This document shows, piece by piece, positions 1 through 10,607 of a stretch of 64,000 nucleotides of DNA. How positions within the stretch are numbered: the first letter of the stretch is position 1; every line of letters starts with the position of its first letter. The stretch spans positions 14,880,001 to 14,944,000 of the forward strand of contig OY821751.1 in NCBI GenBank assembly GCA_963682055.1, in the 5' to 3' direction. Both the position numbers and the translations under genes were made by a program. Origin of the DNA: Primula veris (lineage: Eukaryota > Streptophyta > Magnoliopsida > Ericales > Primulaceae). The notes beneath the pieces were generated by a model. It was not told the origin of the DNA, made no database searches, and saw nothing but the letters and a program-made list of their open reading frames with translations.

Positions 1-187
1 TTTTAGCTCCGAATTTGGTTCCGCTTGAACCGTTGACTTCGTTTTCGAATGCTCTTTCTCTTTAAAGACCTGAAATATACATTTACTCTTTTTGGAAAAG
101 ATCAAGCATTATTTCATCGAAATATAAAATCATTAATTCATAATCATACTTATAATCAAAATCAATTATTGAACCCATGTTCAACAA
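1..187 (-). repeat. Sirevirus family-2 LTR terminal fragment
   Basis: This stretch matches, base for base over long runs, the right end of the complete LTR at 26521-27711, including the shared run before the terminal GTTCAACA. Read on the minus strand it is the 5' end of an LTR beginning TGTTGAAC. The window starts inside it, so its true length is unknown. The next bases are minisatellite instead of the polypurine tract seen beside the copy at 27712. Confidence 0.8.
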
Positions 188-1876
188 TAACTTTGGAGCC
201 ACTTTTGTCACTTCATATCAACTATGGTCATTTTGGAACAACCTTGTTCACTTTAGAGTCCACTTTTGAGCCACTTTGGGCACTTTTGAGCCACTTTGGT
301 CACTTTTGAGTCCACTTTTGAAACTTTGTAACCACTTAGAGAAGTTTTGAACTACTTTGGCCACTTTGGAGTTTACTTTGTAACCTCTATAGTTATTTCA
401 TAGCAAATTTGGTCATTTTGGAGCCACTTTTTTCCCTTTAGAGTCCACTTTCGAGCCATTTTGGGCACTTTTTAAGCCACTTAAGTTATTTTGGAGCTTA
501 CTTTAGAGCCACTTTGGTAACTTTGAAGCCACTTTGGTCACTTTGGTTGTTTCATTTGGAGCCACTATTGTCACTCACTTTAGAGCTATTTTGGTCACTT
601 TGTAGTTTATTTTGGAGAAACTTTTCGCACTTTGGAGCCACCTTGGCCACTTTGGAGCCACTTTGTTTAATTTAGAGTCCAAGACACTTTGGGTCCTTTA
701 AAGCCTATTTGCATCCTTTTTAGTCCACTTTGGGCACTTTGTTGTCCACTTTGGATTCAACTTTGGTCACTTTGGAGCCACTATGGTTACTTTGGAGTTT
801 ACTTTAGAGTCACCTTGGTAATTTTGGACCACTTTGGAGATTTTGGAGCCACTTTGTTCACTTTGAAGTCCACTTTGAAGTCCACTTTGAGCACTTTGGA
901 ATTTCTTATGAGGCCACTTTTGTCATTTCATAGCAAATTTGGTCATTTTGGAGCCACTTTGTTCACTTTCAAATTCACTTTTGGCACTTTATAACCACTT
1001 TGAGCACTAAGGAGCTATTTTGGTTACTTTAGATTTCTCTTTGGAGTCACTTTGGAAAAACTATTGGCACTTTGGAGCCATTTTGTTCCCGTTAAAGTAC
1101 ATGGCAATTTGGATTATTTGAATCACATTGGACAGTTTTTAGTTAACTTTGGGCACTTTGGAGTTTACTTTGGAGTCAATTTTGGTCACTTTGAAGCTTG
1201 TTTGGTCACTTTTAGATTTTATTTTAGAGCCATTTTGGTAACTTTGTATCCAATTTGGCAATTTTGTAGCCACTTTGGTAACTTTAAAGTCTACTTTGAG
1301 CACTTTGGATCCACTTTGGTCACTTTGGAGTTTAATTTAGAGCCACTTTGGTAATTTTGGAGCCCATTGGCGATTTTGGAGTCACTTTGGTGTCCACTTT
1401 GGCCACTTTGGAGCCACTTTAGGCAATTCATGGTAACTTTGGTTATTTTGGAGCCAACTTGTTCATTTTTGAGTCAACTTTCGAGCTACTTTGGGCAGTT
1501 TTGAGCAAGTTTGGTCACTTTGGAGTCACTTTAGTCACTTCTTAAAAACTTTGGTCATTTTGGAGCTACTTTCTCCACTTTAAAGTCCACTTTCGAGCCA
1601 CTTTGGGTACTTTTGAACCACTTTGGTCACTTTCAAATCAACTTATGGCATTTTGTAACCAATTTGAGCACTTTAGGGCTAATTTAGTCACTTCATAACA
1701 ACTATGGTTATTTCGAAATCCACTTTAATCACTTTGGAATTTACTTTAGAGACACTTTTATAACTTTAAAGTTTACTTTAGAGCCACTTTGGTGATTTTG
1801 GAGCCACTTTGATTACTTTAGAATCCACTTTGAGCACTTTGGAGCGACTTTGGTCACTTTGGAGTTTGATTTGGGG
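188..1876. repeat. Degenerate minisatellite, CACTTTGGAGC-type units
   Basis: About 1.7 kb of imperfect tandem repeats built from 10-11 bp modules such as CACTTTGGAGC and CACTTTGGT, often paired into about 21-bp dimers, with single-base drift and small indels. Open frames here (49-309, 689-994, 1052-1354) translate only to the repeat (HFGATLFTLES-like) and are not genes. The array lies between two pieces of the same Sirevirus LTR family (1-187 and 1877-1965), so it either expanded inside an old element or separates two LTR remnants. Confidence 0.9.
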
Positions 1877-1965
1877 CCATTTTTTGTGAAATTAAAACTT
1901 AAGCACAACTAACAACCCAACTAGCTCTATTTCTACTTTAGCAACAATAGTATGCGATAATGATA
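1877..1965 (-). repeat. Sirevirus family-2 LTR internal fragment
   Basis: Matches about 26567-26655 of LTR A, through the shared motif AACTAACAACCCAACTAGCT and the following AACAATA-TATGC-ATAAT run. It is a short piece from near the 3' end of the LTR in minus orientation. It joins abruptly to sequence of the gag-only element at about 1966. Confidence 0.75.
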
Positions 1966-2662
1966 AATGAATAACTCTGAAGACGATGTACATGTGTTGT
2001 CCTAGCTCTGAAGACGATGTACATGTGTTGTCCTAGACGATGTACATGATCAACTAGATTTTTATTTTAAATTTTATTTCTTGTCGATGTACATGTGTTG
2101 TCCTAGCTCTGAAGACGTTTAAAGTGCTTACTTATAACTCAGTATCCGATTACACGTGATCGTGCGCATGCTAGACTTTTTGTTTATATTGGAATTATTT
2201 TATTTGGTTGAGCCATGTTGGCCTAATAAGCGTTTATCTCAAGTTTATTCGTTTAGATGCAAAAACACTTTATTCATTTATTTTACGATCGGATTTGGGT
2301 TTTGATTGTCAACTGGGTTGGATATGATATTTATCATTATAGAATTTATTTTAGAATGATCGCGTTTATGAGTTTTACTTAGCAATATCGTTTCATTTGA
2401 ACATATTGATTTTTATGGAAACAAATAGATACGTAAAGGTCATGCCGAAATTTCTAGAACTTATGTTAATAATAAAAATGTGTTTTTGTTTTGTGGTGTG
2501 ACATTTGAGTATGGATTGACTACCCTAAGGCCAATCATGCAAGATCTATGTGGTTTTATTATTTATTGTGTTGTCGAATGCTTTCGCATGCTTTGTATTT
2601 TAAACCTTTTTCTTTTAATTTACATTCACAATCCGGGTTTATCCAAAATTCAGGGCGTGACA
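1966..2662 (+). mobile_element. 5' LTR remnant of gag-only Gypsy-type element
   Basis: From about 2045 onward the sequence is homologous to 25541-26130, ending in the same terminus (GGGTTTATCCAAAATTC, then GGCGTGACA). Only the last roughly 600 bp of a 2.4-kb LTR remain; the TGTAACATC start seen at 15556 is absent. The first 100 bases contain local duplications of a 31-bp unit starting CTCTGAAGACGATGTACATG. The direct transition to a tRNA-like primer site at 2663 fixes the LTR end. Confidence 0.8.
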
Positions 2663-2676
2663 CTTGCTATCAGAGC
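2663..2676 (+). other. Primer binding site (tRNA-iMet type, mutated)
   Basis: CTTGCTATCAGAGC directly follows the LTR terminus TGACA. The plant initiator-Met primer site is TGGTATCAGAGC, so one central base differs. It gives the element plus orientation. Confidence 0.7.
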
Positions 2677-3694
2677 TAACCGTGTTCCGATTACTTGGTG
2701 GCTTGTTAGGTAGGATAGGCACACATGAAAATGAGAGACTTGGTATAGTTAATGTGCATCACTTCTAAAAAAGATTGATTTTTGAAAAAAAAAAAAACTA
2801 CTCTTGTTATCTGTGTCATATGTTTGTGTGCTACATTTTTTACTTTTACATGTTAGTTATTATTTTTCATGTAATGAGTATGGGTTTTCCTTTATTTATT
2901 TGACGTGGCGTGTGTTTATTCTTATCATTCAAGATTTTTTTCGATGCTTATTTGAAACTAGAAAGGGAATCGTGTGAATAGTTAGACATATTTTGGTATC
3001 CAGTTTTTCGTACTAGTGATGTGATCGGCTAAAAATGTGTTGGTGTGTTCAAAGTTATCTTTTTATGATTAATCACTTGTAGTAGTTATTGAAAGTGAAT
3101 GATTGTGATTTAAGTATAAGTGGATTGATATAAACAAAACTTTCTTAGATGCTCAAACCTTATAAAGGTTGTTGGGATGGTATAGTGGTCCTTTTATTCT
3201 TCTACTCATTAAGATATTAATGTTGTGGTCGAGTTTCTTTATGTTATGAACATGACCTCCTTGAAATTAGTTTGTTCTTTTTTTTTTTGTGATTAATAGA
3301 TCGAGTGTTCAAAACTACCATACATTTGTATAAAGCAAATAAACGCTGCATCTGAAATATTTAGTTTGGTTGTAAGAAAAAGTGTTTTAAATGAGATTAA
3401 GAATTAAGTGTGTTTCTTTATTTAGGTAACATTTACAACTTGTTTATTTATTTTTTGTAATTACTAGCATTGTTTTATCAATGGCCTTCGTTTTTAAAAT
3501 CTTTCTTGTTATTGAATTGTAGTTTAAAACTGAAATGTGAGTGCATAATTGGTTACATTATCTTTTAGTTTATGTCGCATTGAAAAGGAAGGGGGAATGG
3601 CCAAGGATATAGTTTTACACTGTTTTGGGTGTATTTTCTTAACCATAGAAAATCGACTCTTACCTAGGTTTTATGATAAAGTGTTCCTAATAAA
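2677..3694 (+). other. Leader of gag-only element, left of Copia insertion
   Basis: AT-rich, no convincing coding frame. Short open frames at 2480-2713 and 3549-3746 have no recognisable domain. It is interrupted by the Copia at 3700 and resumes at 12238; removing the Copia and one TSD copy restores a continuous reading through AAATGTTGGATGATC. No host gene is visible. Confidence 0.6.
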
Positions 3695-3699
3695 TGTTG
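3695..3699. repeat. Target-site duplication TGTTG of minus-strand Copia (pair 12233-12237)
   Basis: TGTTG lies immediately before the LTR start at 3700 and again immediately after the other LTR end at 12232. This 5-bp duplication is the expected size for Copia integrase and fixes the element borders. Confidence 0.85.
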
Positions 3700-5396
3700 T
3701 GTTGGGATTTGGTACTATTTCGAATACCATAATGAAAGGACAATAAATAAAAGAGACAGGAACGCAAAGGAAATAAACAATTTTATTTCTCACAATTGGA
3801 ATATGAATTACAATTCCTGACTCAACAAATAAATAAAACTGCTGGACTGAAATAAAGAAACTGCCGACTGTTTTAAAGAAACTGCCGGACTGGTTTTACA
3901 GAAACTGCCGGACTGGTTTTACAGAAACTGCCGGACTGGTTTTAACAAACTGCCGGACTGGTTTTAAACAAACTGCCGGACTGGTTTTAAACAAAACTGC
4001 CGGACTGGTTTTAACAAACTGCCGGACTGGTTTTAAACAAATAAAAAACTGCCGGACTGTTTTTTGTAAATACTGGAAATTACAGAACTGAAAAGTAAAT
4101 AACAGAATCGAAAGACTGAAAGTAAACAGTACTGAAATGTAAATACAGAAAAGAAACAGTACAGGAAAGTAAATTACAGAAATGAAACGGTACTGAAATG
4201 AAATGGACAGAAAGTAAAAGACTGAAAAATAAATAACAGAAAGTAAAAGAAGAGGCAACTGCTGAGCAGTTTCCCTTAAACAATATTTCCCGAACCACCT
4301 TTAAAGGTTTCTGGTTTCGGGACTTTGTTCCCAAGGTACAACTTCTATCTCAGAGTGGCTCGTATGGAAACCGGCACCGAACCACAGGTCGAGCTGTTGG
4401 TGGTGCGGTTCTCTCTCACTAAGTGTATGCTTATGCTGTGAGTTGTGTGTCCAAATGAGAGGGGGAGGGCTGCCTTTTATAGGCTCTATAGAAACCGCAG
4501 CCATAATTGTGGTCATTAATTCCGGGAGTTACACCCACAGAATCCGCTCAATTTAATTCTGAAACCGCAGCATTTAATCTCATTCATTGCTGACGTTTCT
4601 CTTGCTGGAAACTCTAGGGACTCCTTTTGTATTTTATACAAAACTCCCTATTCGGGTTTGGACCCAAGACCCAAGACCCAAGACCCGAGACAAACCCCAA
4701 ACCCCAAGCCCAAGCCCACGCCCGTGCCCGAGACCCGAGACACGAGCGAGCTGTATTTTATACAAAACTCCCTATTCGGGTTTGGACCCAAGACCCAAGA
4801 CCCAAGACCCGAGACAAATCCCAAATCCCAAATCCCAAATCCCAAATCCCAAATCCCAAATCCCAAATCCCAAGCCCAAGCCCAAGCCCAAGCCCAAGCC
4901 CAAGCCCAAGCCCACGCCCACGCCCACGCCCACGCCCACGCCCGAGCCCGAGACCCGAGACCCGAGACCCGAGACCCGAGACACGAGACACGAGACACGA
5001 GCGAGCGCGCGTGTGTGGTACACACTAATACTCTTAGGTGTATGTGGACATGTTAGTTTAATAACTACATGGGTTGGTATGGTATATATATTGTAAGATT
5101 AACTCTTAATCTTCCAATATGGGATTATTCTAAATGGTTTTCTCATTAACCATTTCGTTTTTCCAGATTTTTTTTCCAGATTTGAGCTTCCGAGGTACCA
5201 ACTTTGAAGCCACTTTGTATTCACACCCATTCTCCGAATAGGTCATGTGATATACCGTTACGAAGCTCGTCACACGGGCTACTCAACCACGTTGAGTACG
5301 GTATAAACAACTCAGCGCTGTTACACAAAATAATGACTCGAAGTTGGTCCAGTGACCATTCGGAAACACCCATGTTTTTCACATGTTTTTCCAACA
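3700..5396 (-). repeat. 3' LTR of minus-strand Copia, with internal tandem arrays
   Basis: 1,697 bp, bounded by TGTTGGG and TTCCAACA. It holds about ten copies of a 20-23 bp unit (CTGCCGGACTGGTTTTAAAC) at 3838-4060. It also holds a purine/pyrimidine-skewed block at 4665-4985 made of CCCAAG, CCCAAAT, CCCACG and ACCCGAG units. A segment starting GTATTTTATACAAAACTCCC is duplicated (about 4629 and 4752). The CCCAAAT heptamer is expanded to about seven copies here but present once in the other LTR. Long open frames across this block (4587-5096 and its shadows) are repeat artefacts. Confidence 0.95.
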
Positions 5397-5408
5397 ATCC
5401 CCCACATG
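5397..5408 (-). other. Polypurine tract of minus-strand Copia
   Basis: Read on the minus strand this is CATGTGGGGGAT directly upstream of the 3' LTR start, the plus-strand priming site for reverse transcription. The 465 bp between it and the pol stop (5409-5873) are non-coding 3' leader with no recognised feature. Confidence 0.85.
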
Positions 5409-5873
5409 AATGCAATTGGCTGAAAATAAAATGCTCCTAAATGCATACGAGAGAAAACCGCAAGAGTTCACTGCATAAGGACAGGTAGCGCGCGCCTTGA
5501 ACCTGCCGTAGTGACGTAAAATCTGATATGCTACTATTGGGTAGCCTTTAAGCCTTGAACCCTTTAGCGTTTGTGCATACCAGGGTAATGCGCACACAGT
5601 GTCCCCTCTACACCACTTACTAAGCCCTTTGGTTGTTGTCCATATTTGGCCGTGGACTGCCTTGGCAAAGTTCAACCGAGTGCTCTAGTGATTTAGCCCA
5701 TGGCTCATCACATAGTATCGGCCATACACACTCGTCATAGGTGATTTCAAGTCAAGGGTGTCCTGACTCACCCCTCTCGACCTTCGAGATACTTGTTTTC
5801 ATTAAGAGCCTCATGCTCACCCTTAAGATGGTTTAGGTCTATCACTCTTTCATCCTAGAAATGGGCTGGGAAC

Positions 5874-8800
5874 TTAAGTTACCGAGTGCTTTGTTCGGTC
5901 ACCCCCACAGTTCGGTTTTCCCGTTGAACCCGACGCTGGAGAATCCAGTTCGGGTTGGGTTGCCTCTGAGGAGGTTTCCAGTTTAATGGGCTTCAACCCC
6001 ATTCCCCTCGATGAAACTTCAACTCCTACCTGAGTCAAGCCTTTTGTAAATGGATCCGCTATATTGTCTTTAGATCTCATAAAATCTAAGGACACCACAC
6101 CGTTAGCTAACAATTCTCTTACGGATTTATGTCTCCGACGAATATGTCGGGACTTTCCATTATACATATGATCCTGCGCCCGTCCAATAGCCGACTGACT
6201 ATCGTAGTGCATGCTTATTGCTGGGACAGGTTTCGGCCACATTGGAATTCCTTCCAGAAAGCTTCTCAGCCAATCAGCCTCTTCTGTTGCTAGATCCAAC
6301 GCTATGAACTCAGATTCCATAGTTGATCTAGCTATGCACGTCTGCTTGGATGATCTCCATGAGACAGCTGCTCCTCCCATCACGAACACATATCCGCTAG
6401 TGGGTCGTGTACTGTTGGAATCCGAGATCCAGTTTGCATCAGAATACCCTTCCAGTACAGCTGGATATCTGGTATAATGCAACCCTCGGTCTGCTGTGTA
6501 TCTCATGTATCTGAGAAGTCTCATGATGGCCTTCCAGTGTTCCTCATTGGGATTACTGGTGTACCTACTCAGTCTACTCACTGAGTTGGCTATGTCTGGT
6601 CTAGTACAGTTCATGACGTACATCAGACTGCCTATTATTCGAGAGTATTCCAATTGTCTCACACTCTCCCCAAAATTCTTTTTCAGGGTGGTTGAGATCT
6701 CTATCGGAGTTCTGGATGTAGCTCTACTATCTTTATCAAATTTGTCAAGCATCTGTCTGACATAGTGAGTTTGAGATAGCGCATATCCGTCTGATGTCTT
6801 GGTAATTTTCATACCAAGTATAACATCAGCGACACCCAAGTCTTTCATCTCGAATTTTTGTGACAACATTTTCTTAGTGGAGTTGATGTTATCAATACTC
6901 CCTATTATAATCATGTCATCTACGTAGAGGCAGACTACCACGTAGTCCTTTTCATTTCCTTTTACGTAGACGCATTTGTCACATTCGTTTATCCGAAAAC
7001 CGTTTGATAGCATCACTCTATCAAATTTTTCGTGCCATTGTTTAGGTGCTTGTTTAAGTCCATACAAGGACTTCACAAGTTTACACACCTTGTGAGCTTT
7101 ACCTGGAACCACAAACCCTTCCGGTTGTTCCATGTAAATTTCCTCTTCCAACTCACCATTCAAGAACGCCGTTTTAACATCCATTTGATGTATTTCCAGA
7201 TCGAACAGTGCTGCGAGAGCAATGACTATCCGGATTGACGTCTTCCTGGAGACAGGAGCATAGGTGTCGAAATAGTCGACACCTTCGGTTTGTCTAAAAC
7301 CTTTCACTACAAGCCTAGCCTTGTATTTCTCGATTGTTCCATCGAGCTTTCTCTTCCTCTTGAAGATCCACTTGTGTCCTAGTGGCTTACACCCGGGTGG
7401 TAGATCCACTAGTTCCCAAGTGTGATTTTGTAATATCGATTCAACCTCATTGTTGATCGCTTCCTCCCAATATTGGGCTTCCGGGGATGACATTGCTTGT
7501 TTGAATGTCGCCGGTTCGCCTTCTATCATGAAGGTTACAAAATCTGGACCGAAAGTCGTTTCCTTTCTAGCCCTTTTACTACGTCGAGGCTCTTCTTCTT
7601 CTTCCTCCAACGGTTCACTTGCCCCCACATTTTCCTCACTGTTTGACTCCTCAGTCTCTACAGTTACGGAAGACTTGCGGGGAAAGATCTCCTCGAAGAA
7701 AGAAGCTTCTCGAGCTTCGATGATAGTATCTGCATGCACATCGGGATTATCCGACTTGTGCACGAGAAAACGATAAGCACTACTGTTTTGTGCATATCCT
7801 ATGAACACACAGTCTACCGTCTTTGGCCCTATTCTCGTTCTTTTAGGAAGCGAGACAAGGACCTTCGCGAGACAACCCCAAACCCTTAAGAATTTATAGC
7901 TCGGCCTATGGCCTTTCCATAGTTCATAAGGTGGTTTATCACGTTTCTTATGTGGTAGCTTGTTCAATACATAGTTGGCGGAAAGCAGCGCTTCCCCCCA
8001 CATGTTCTGGGGTAACCCAGAACTTATTAACATAGCATTCATCATTTCCTTGAGCGTCCTATTCTTACGCTCGGCAACCCCATTCTGCTCCGGAGAGTAT
8101 GGGGCTGTCGTTTGATGTATAATGCCATTTTCTGCGCATATCTGCGCAAACGGTGCTTCGTATTCACCGCCTCTATCACTCCTCAACATTTTAATCTTTT
8201 TATTGAGTTGATTCTCTACTTCGGTCTTATAAAGAGCGAATTTCTCTACCGCTTCGTCTTTACTTCTCATTAAGTAGACATAGCAGTATCTAGTACAATC
8301 ATCTATAAACGTGATGAAATACTTTTTCCCTCCTCGCGTTTGTATAAACTTTAAGTCGCATACATCCGTGTGTATTAGACCGAGAGGTTCAGTACTTCGT
8401 TCAATATGTTGATACGAAGACTTGGTTAATTTTGCTTCAACACAAACCTCACATTTATGTTGTTTATCAAATACAAAATTAGGTAGTAGATTCAGTGATA
8501 TTAATTTCTTCATAGAATTAGCATTCACATGACCTAATCTACCATGCCATAAATTAAATGAATCGCAAGAATAAGCAAACGAAGTTTTATTGGCCACTTG
8601 GGCAACATTCACGATTACATTATTCTTGGTACTGGCCTCAGCCTTAGTACCCTCAATAGCTAACTCGGCTTTAGGAGCTGGAGTACCAACATTTAATTTA
8701 AACATGCCGTTGGTCATATAGCCACGGCCTACATACATTCCGTTTAAAGTGATTACAATTTTTGCAGATTCAAATACAAGTTTAAATCCTTTGTTCACCA

Positions 8801-9119
8801 TCACGGACCCGGAAACCAGATTCTTGTGAATTTCCGGCACATGGAGCACGCCATTCAGTGTGAGCTCCTTTCCCGATGTCATCTTCAGCAGCACGGTTCC
8901 TTTTCCTTCCACCCTGGAAGTAGCCGAGTTCCCCATGAAGCAGCTCTCATTGTCCACGGCCGTATAGGTCTTGAACATCCATTTGCTGGCACAGATGTGA
9001 CTAGTGGCGCCTGTGTCCAGCCACCATTCCTTTGGGTTGCTCCCCACCAGGTTCACTTCCGAGACCACAGCACTCAGGTGCATATAGTCCTGTCCAGCAT
9101 CATCTCCTCCCTCAGCCAC
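5874..9119 (-). CDS. pol: Copia pol polyprotein (protease-integrase-RT-RNase H)
   Basis: An open frame of 1,081 codons. Domains in order: aspartic protease with DTGA at residues 35-38; pre-integrase region with HGRLGH near 192-197; integrase core with candidate catalytic D252, D315 and E350; reverse transcriptase about 565-830 with YVDD at 732-735; RNase H about 890-1030 with D894, E935, D973 and the HIRRRH motif near 992. All canonical motifs are present. The listed start is only the first Met of the frame; pol normally continues from gag, and a G13 run at 9172-9184 separates the frames. The polyprotein would be cleaved by its own protease and act in virus-like particles. No long 3' extension is present. 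Confidence 0.95.
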   Translation of the reverse strand: MAEGGDDAGQDYMHLSAVVSEVNLVGSNPKEWWLDTGATSHICASKWMFKTYTAVDNESCFMGNSATSRVEGKGTVLLKMTSGKELTLNGVLHVPEIHKNLVSGSVMVNKGFKLVFESAKIVITLNGMYVGRGYMTNGMFKLNVGTPAPKAELAIEGTKAEASTKNNVIVNVAQVANKTSFAYSCDSFNLWHGRLGHVNANSMKKLISLNLLPNFVFDKQHKCEVCVEAKLTKSSYQHIERSTEPLGLIHTDVCDLKFIQTRGGKKYFITFIDDCTRYCYVYLMRSKDEAVEKFALYKTEVENQLNKKIKMLRSDRGGEYEAPFAQICAENGIIHQTTAPYSPEQNGVAERKNRTLKEMMNAMLISSGLPQNMWGEALLSANYVLNKLPHKKRDKPPYELWKGHRPSYKFLRVWGCLAKVLVSLPKRTRIGPKTVDCVFIGYAQNSSAYRFLVHKSDNPDVHADTIIEAREASFFEEIFPRKSSVTVETEESNSEENVGASEPLEEEEEEPRRSKRARKETTFGPDFVTFMIEGEPATFKQAMSSPEAQYWEEAINNEVESILQNHTWELVDLPPGCKPLGHKWIFKRKRKLDGTIEKYKARLVVKGFRQTEGVDYFDTYAPVSRKTSIRIVIALAALFDLEIHQMDVKTAFLNGELEEEIYMEQPEGFVVPGKAHKVCKLVKSLYGLKQAPKQWHEKFDRVMLSNGFRINECDKCVYVKGNEKDYVVVCLYVDDMIIIGSIDNINSTKKMLSQKFEMKDLGVADVILGMKITKTSDGYALSQTHYVRQMLDKFDKDSRATSRTPIEISTTLKKNFGESVRQLEYSRIIGSLMYVMNCTRPDIANSVSRLSRYTSNPNEEHWKAIMRLLRYMRYTADRGLHYTRYPAVLEGYSDANWISDSNSTRPTSGYVFVMGGAAVSWRSSKQTCIARSTMESEFIALDLATEEADWLRSFLEGIPMWPKPVPAISMHYDSQSAIGRAQDHMYNGKSRHIRRRHKSVRELLANGVVSLDFMRSKDNIADPFTKGLTQVGVEVSSRGMGLKPIKLETSSEATQPELDSPASGSTGKPNCGGDRTKHSVT

Positions 9120-10270
9120 ATTAGCTTGAGCAGGTGCCCTCTTCCTCCCTTTCCCTTGGAACTTCCTCTTTGGGGGGGGGGGGGTTTGGGCTTGTCGGTG
9201 CGCATCTTACAATCCGCGGCACGATGGCTCGGTTTGTTGCACACAAAGCAGTCTCCCATGAATTTCTTCTTGAGAGAGGCACCGACTCCGCTGTCAAAGC
9301 GTTTCCGCTTAGACACAGCGTCCTCAACCACATGGGCCTTGGCAACCGCGTTGCCTGCTCCGCCACCGCCTTTCCTTCCGGATCGGCGGTTGCTTTGCTC
9401 AACATTGAGCCTCTCAATGAGTCCCTCCAAGGTCATAGCCTTTCGCTTGTGTTTCAGGTAGTTTTGAAACTCTTTCCAAGAAGGTGGCAGTTTCTCAATC
9501 ATTAATACCACTTGGAAAGGTTCGTTGATAACTAGCCCTTCAACCTCAAGCCTATGGTATATGATTTGGAGTTCCTCAACCTGCTCGATAACACTCTTCC
9601 CATCAGTCATCATGTACTCGTGAAAGTCCGTGACGACAAATTTCTTTGCGCCAGCGTTATTCACTTTGTACTTTCGTTCGAGAGACTCCAAAAGCTCCTT
9701 TGCAGAAGCCTTGGGCTCGAATACACTGAAGAGAGTGTCATCCAGAGCACACAGGATGTAGTTCCGGCATAGGTAGTCGCCGTGTTTCCACGCTTCCACC
9801 GCCGAAACCGTCTGCACGTCCTCATCGTCCTCGCTTAGGACGGGTGCAGACTCCTTAAGAAACCGGGTCAGATTAAGGGCAGTTAAATAAAACAGCATCT
9901 TTTGCTGCCAACGTTTGAAGTTGTTGCCCCTAAACTTTTCCGGTCTCTCCAGTTGAGAGGTTGGCAACATTGGCATCGCCGGTGTTGCCGGAGCCTTGCC
10001 CTTTGCCCTGGCTGCAGCAACAAGCGCTGCCTTGGCCGCAGCCTTAGCAGCAGCCTGTGCTGCGGCCGCAGCTGCAGCCATAGCATCAGCCTCTGCCGCA
10101 GCAGCGTCGGCCTCAGCCTTTGCCGCAGCAGCTTCGGCCTCAGCCTCAGCCTGAGCCCCCCCACTCGCAGCGCTCGCATTGTTATGGCTACTGCCAATCA
10201 CAAGTGCGCCCTGCACGTTTTCCGAAGAAACGGTGGGTATTTGATCCTCATTAGTCATCTGAAATGACAA
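9074..10270 (-). CDS. gag: Copia gag (capsid/nucleocapsid) with alanine-rich N-terminus
   Basis: 398 codons, overlapping the pol frame by 46 bp in a different frame. Residues about 34-90 are almost entirely Ala, Glu, Lys, Asp and Gln, probably a helical or coiled-coil extension. The Copia gag domain follows from about residue 108 ([16 protein letters not shown]). A CCHC zinc knuckle lies at about 341-354 ([14 protein letters not shown]), with Ser instead of the usual Gly before His. After the knuckle a proline run encoded by C13 precedes an out-of-frame tail of about 30 residues, so the C-terminus shown is probably a frameshift product. The leader 10271-10607 holds no other gene. Confidence 0.9.
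   Translation of the reverse strand: MSFQMTNEDQIPTVSSENVQGALVIGSSHNNASAASGGAQAEAEAEAAAAKAEADAAAAEADAMAAAAAAAQAAAKAAAKAALVAAARAKGKAPATPAMPMLPTSQLERPEKFRGNNFKRWQQKMLFYLTALNLTRFLKESAPVLSEDDEDVQTVSAVEAWKHGDYLCRNYILCALDDTLFSVFEPKASAKELLESLERKYKVNNAGAKKFVVTDFHEYMMTDGKSVIEQVEELQIIYHRLEVEGLVINEPFQVVLMIEKLPPSWKEFQNYLKHKRKAMTLEGLIERLNVEQSNRRSGRKGGGGAGNAVAKAHVVEDAVSKRKRFDSGVGASLKKKFMGDCFVCNKPSHRAADCKMRTDKPKPPPPQRGSSKGKGGRGHLLKLMWLREEMMLDRTICT
9172..9184. repeat. G13 homopolymer at gag/pol junction
   Basis: Thirteen consecutive G on the plus strand (C13 in gag sense). The gag frame enters the run and leaves it in the wrong frame for the protease. A length change of one base would align the two frames, so the run decides whether the element is coding-competent. 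Such runs are prone to replication slippage and to sequencing error. Confidence 0.95.
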
Positions 10271-10607
10271 TATAAAACCGTTTAGTTTCTCGCAAGAAAA
10301 CTAAATTCTTTATCGCAAATACTAATTATAACTTAATTAGATTGCTTCAAAAGAATAAAAACCAATGAAAGAGATTCTAGCGTGAAAATCAAATCACTTT
10401 TGATTTCACTAAGAATTCTTTATAGTATTCTAGAATAAAAAGATTAAAACCAATTCGGATTTATTCTATGTGCAAATTTCAATTTCTAGTAAACTAGCAA
10501 TGATTTTGCGAGAATAAAAACCGAGACGTCAACAACAATAAAATAAAAAAGAAAAATCCTTTCTTATTTCGAAAATAGAAAAACCAAAAAATGCTATTGT
10601 TTAAGAT

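Noticed and set aside
49..1354. Three ORFs of 86-101 codons
   Set aside because: They are translations of the CACTTTGGAGC minisatellite (HFGATLFTLES-like repeats).
3838..4060. Regular short repeats with spacers, possible CRISPR array
   Set aside because: Units are contiguous with short similar spacers, lie in an LTR, and this is plant nuclear DNA.
3896..4516. Hydrophobic minus-strand ORFs of 71-120 codons, repeated at 10941-11423
   Set aside because: They lie entirely within the Copia LTR, depend on the tandem unit, and differ in length between the two LTRs. They look like chance frames.
4800..4870. CCCAAAT heptamers as telomeric repeats
   Set aside because: The plant telomere unit is CCCTAAA. 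These differ, are few, and belong to the LTR array.
4587..5096. Long overlapping ORFs on both strands (proline/lysine or glycine/leucine/tryptophan repeats)
   Set aside because: They translate the CCCAAG/ACCCGAG repeats of a Copia LTR in every frame and have no domain. The same happens at 11494-11932.
8826..9505. Plus-strand ORFs of 123-211 codons
   Set aside because: Antisense shadows of Copia gag and pol with no domain.
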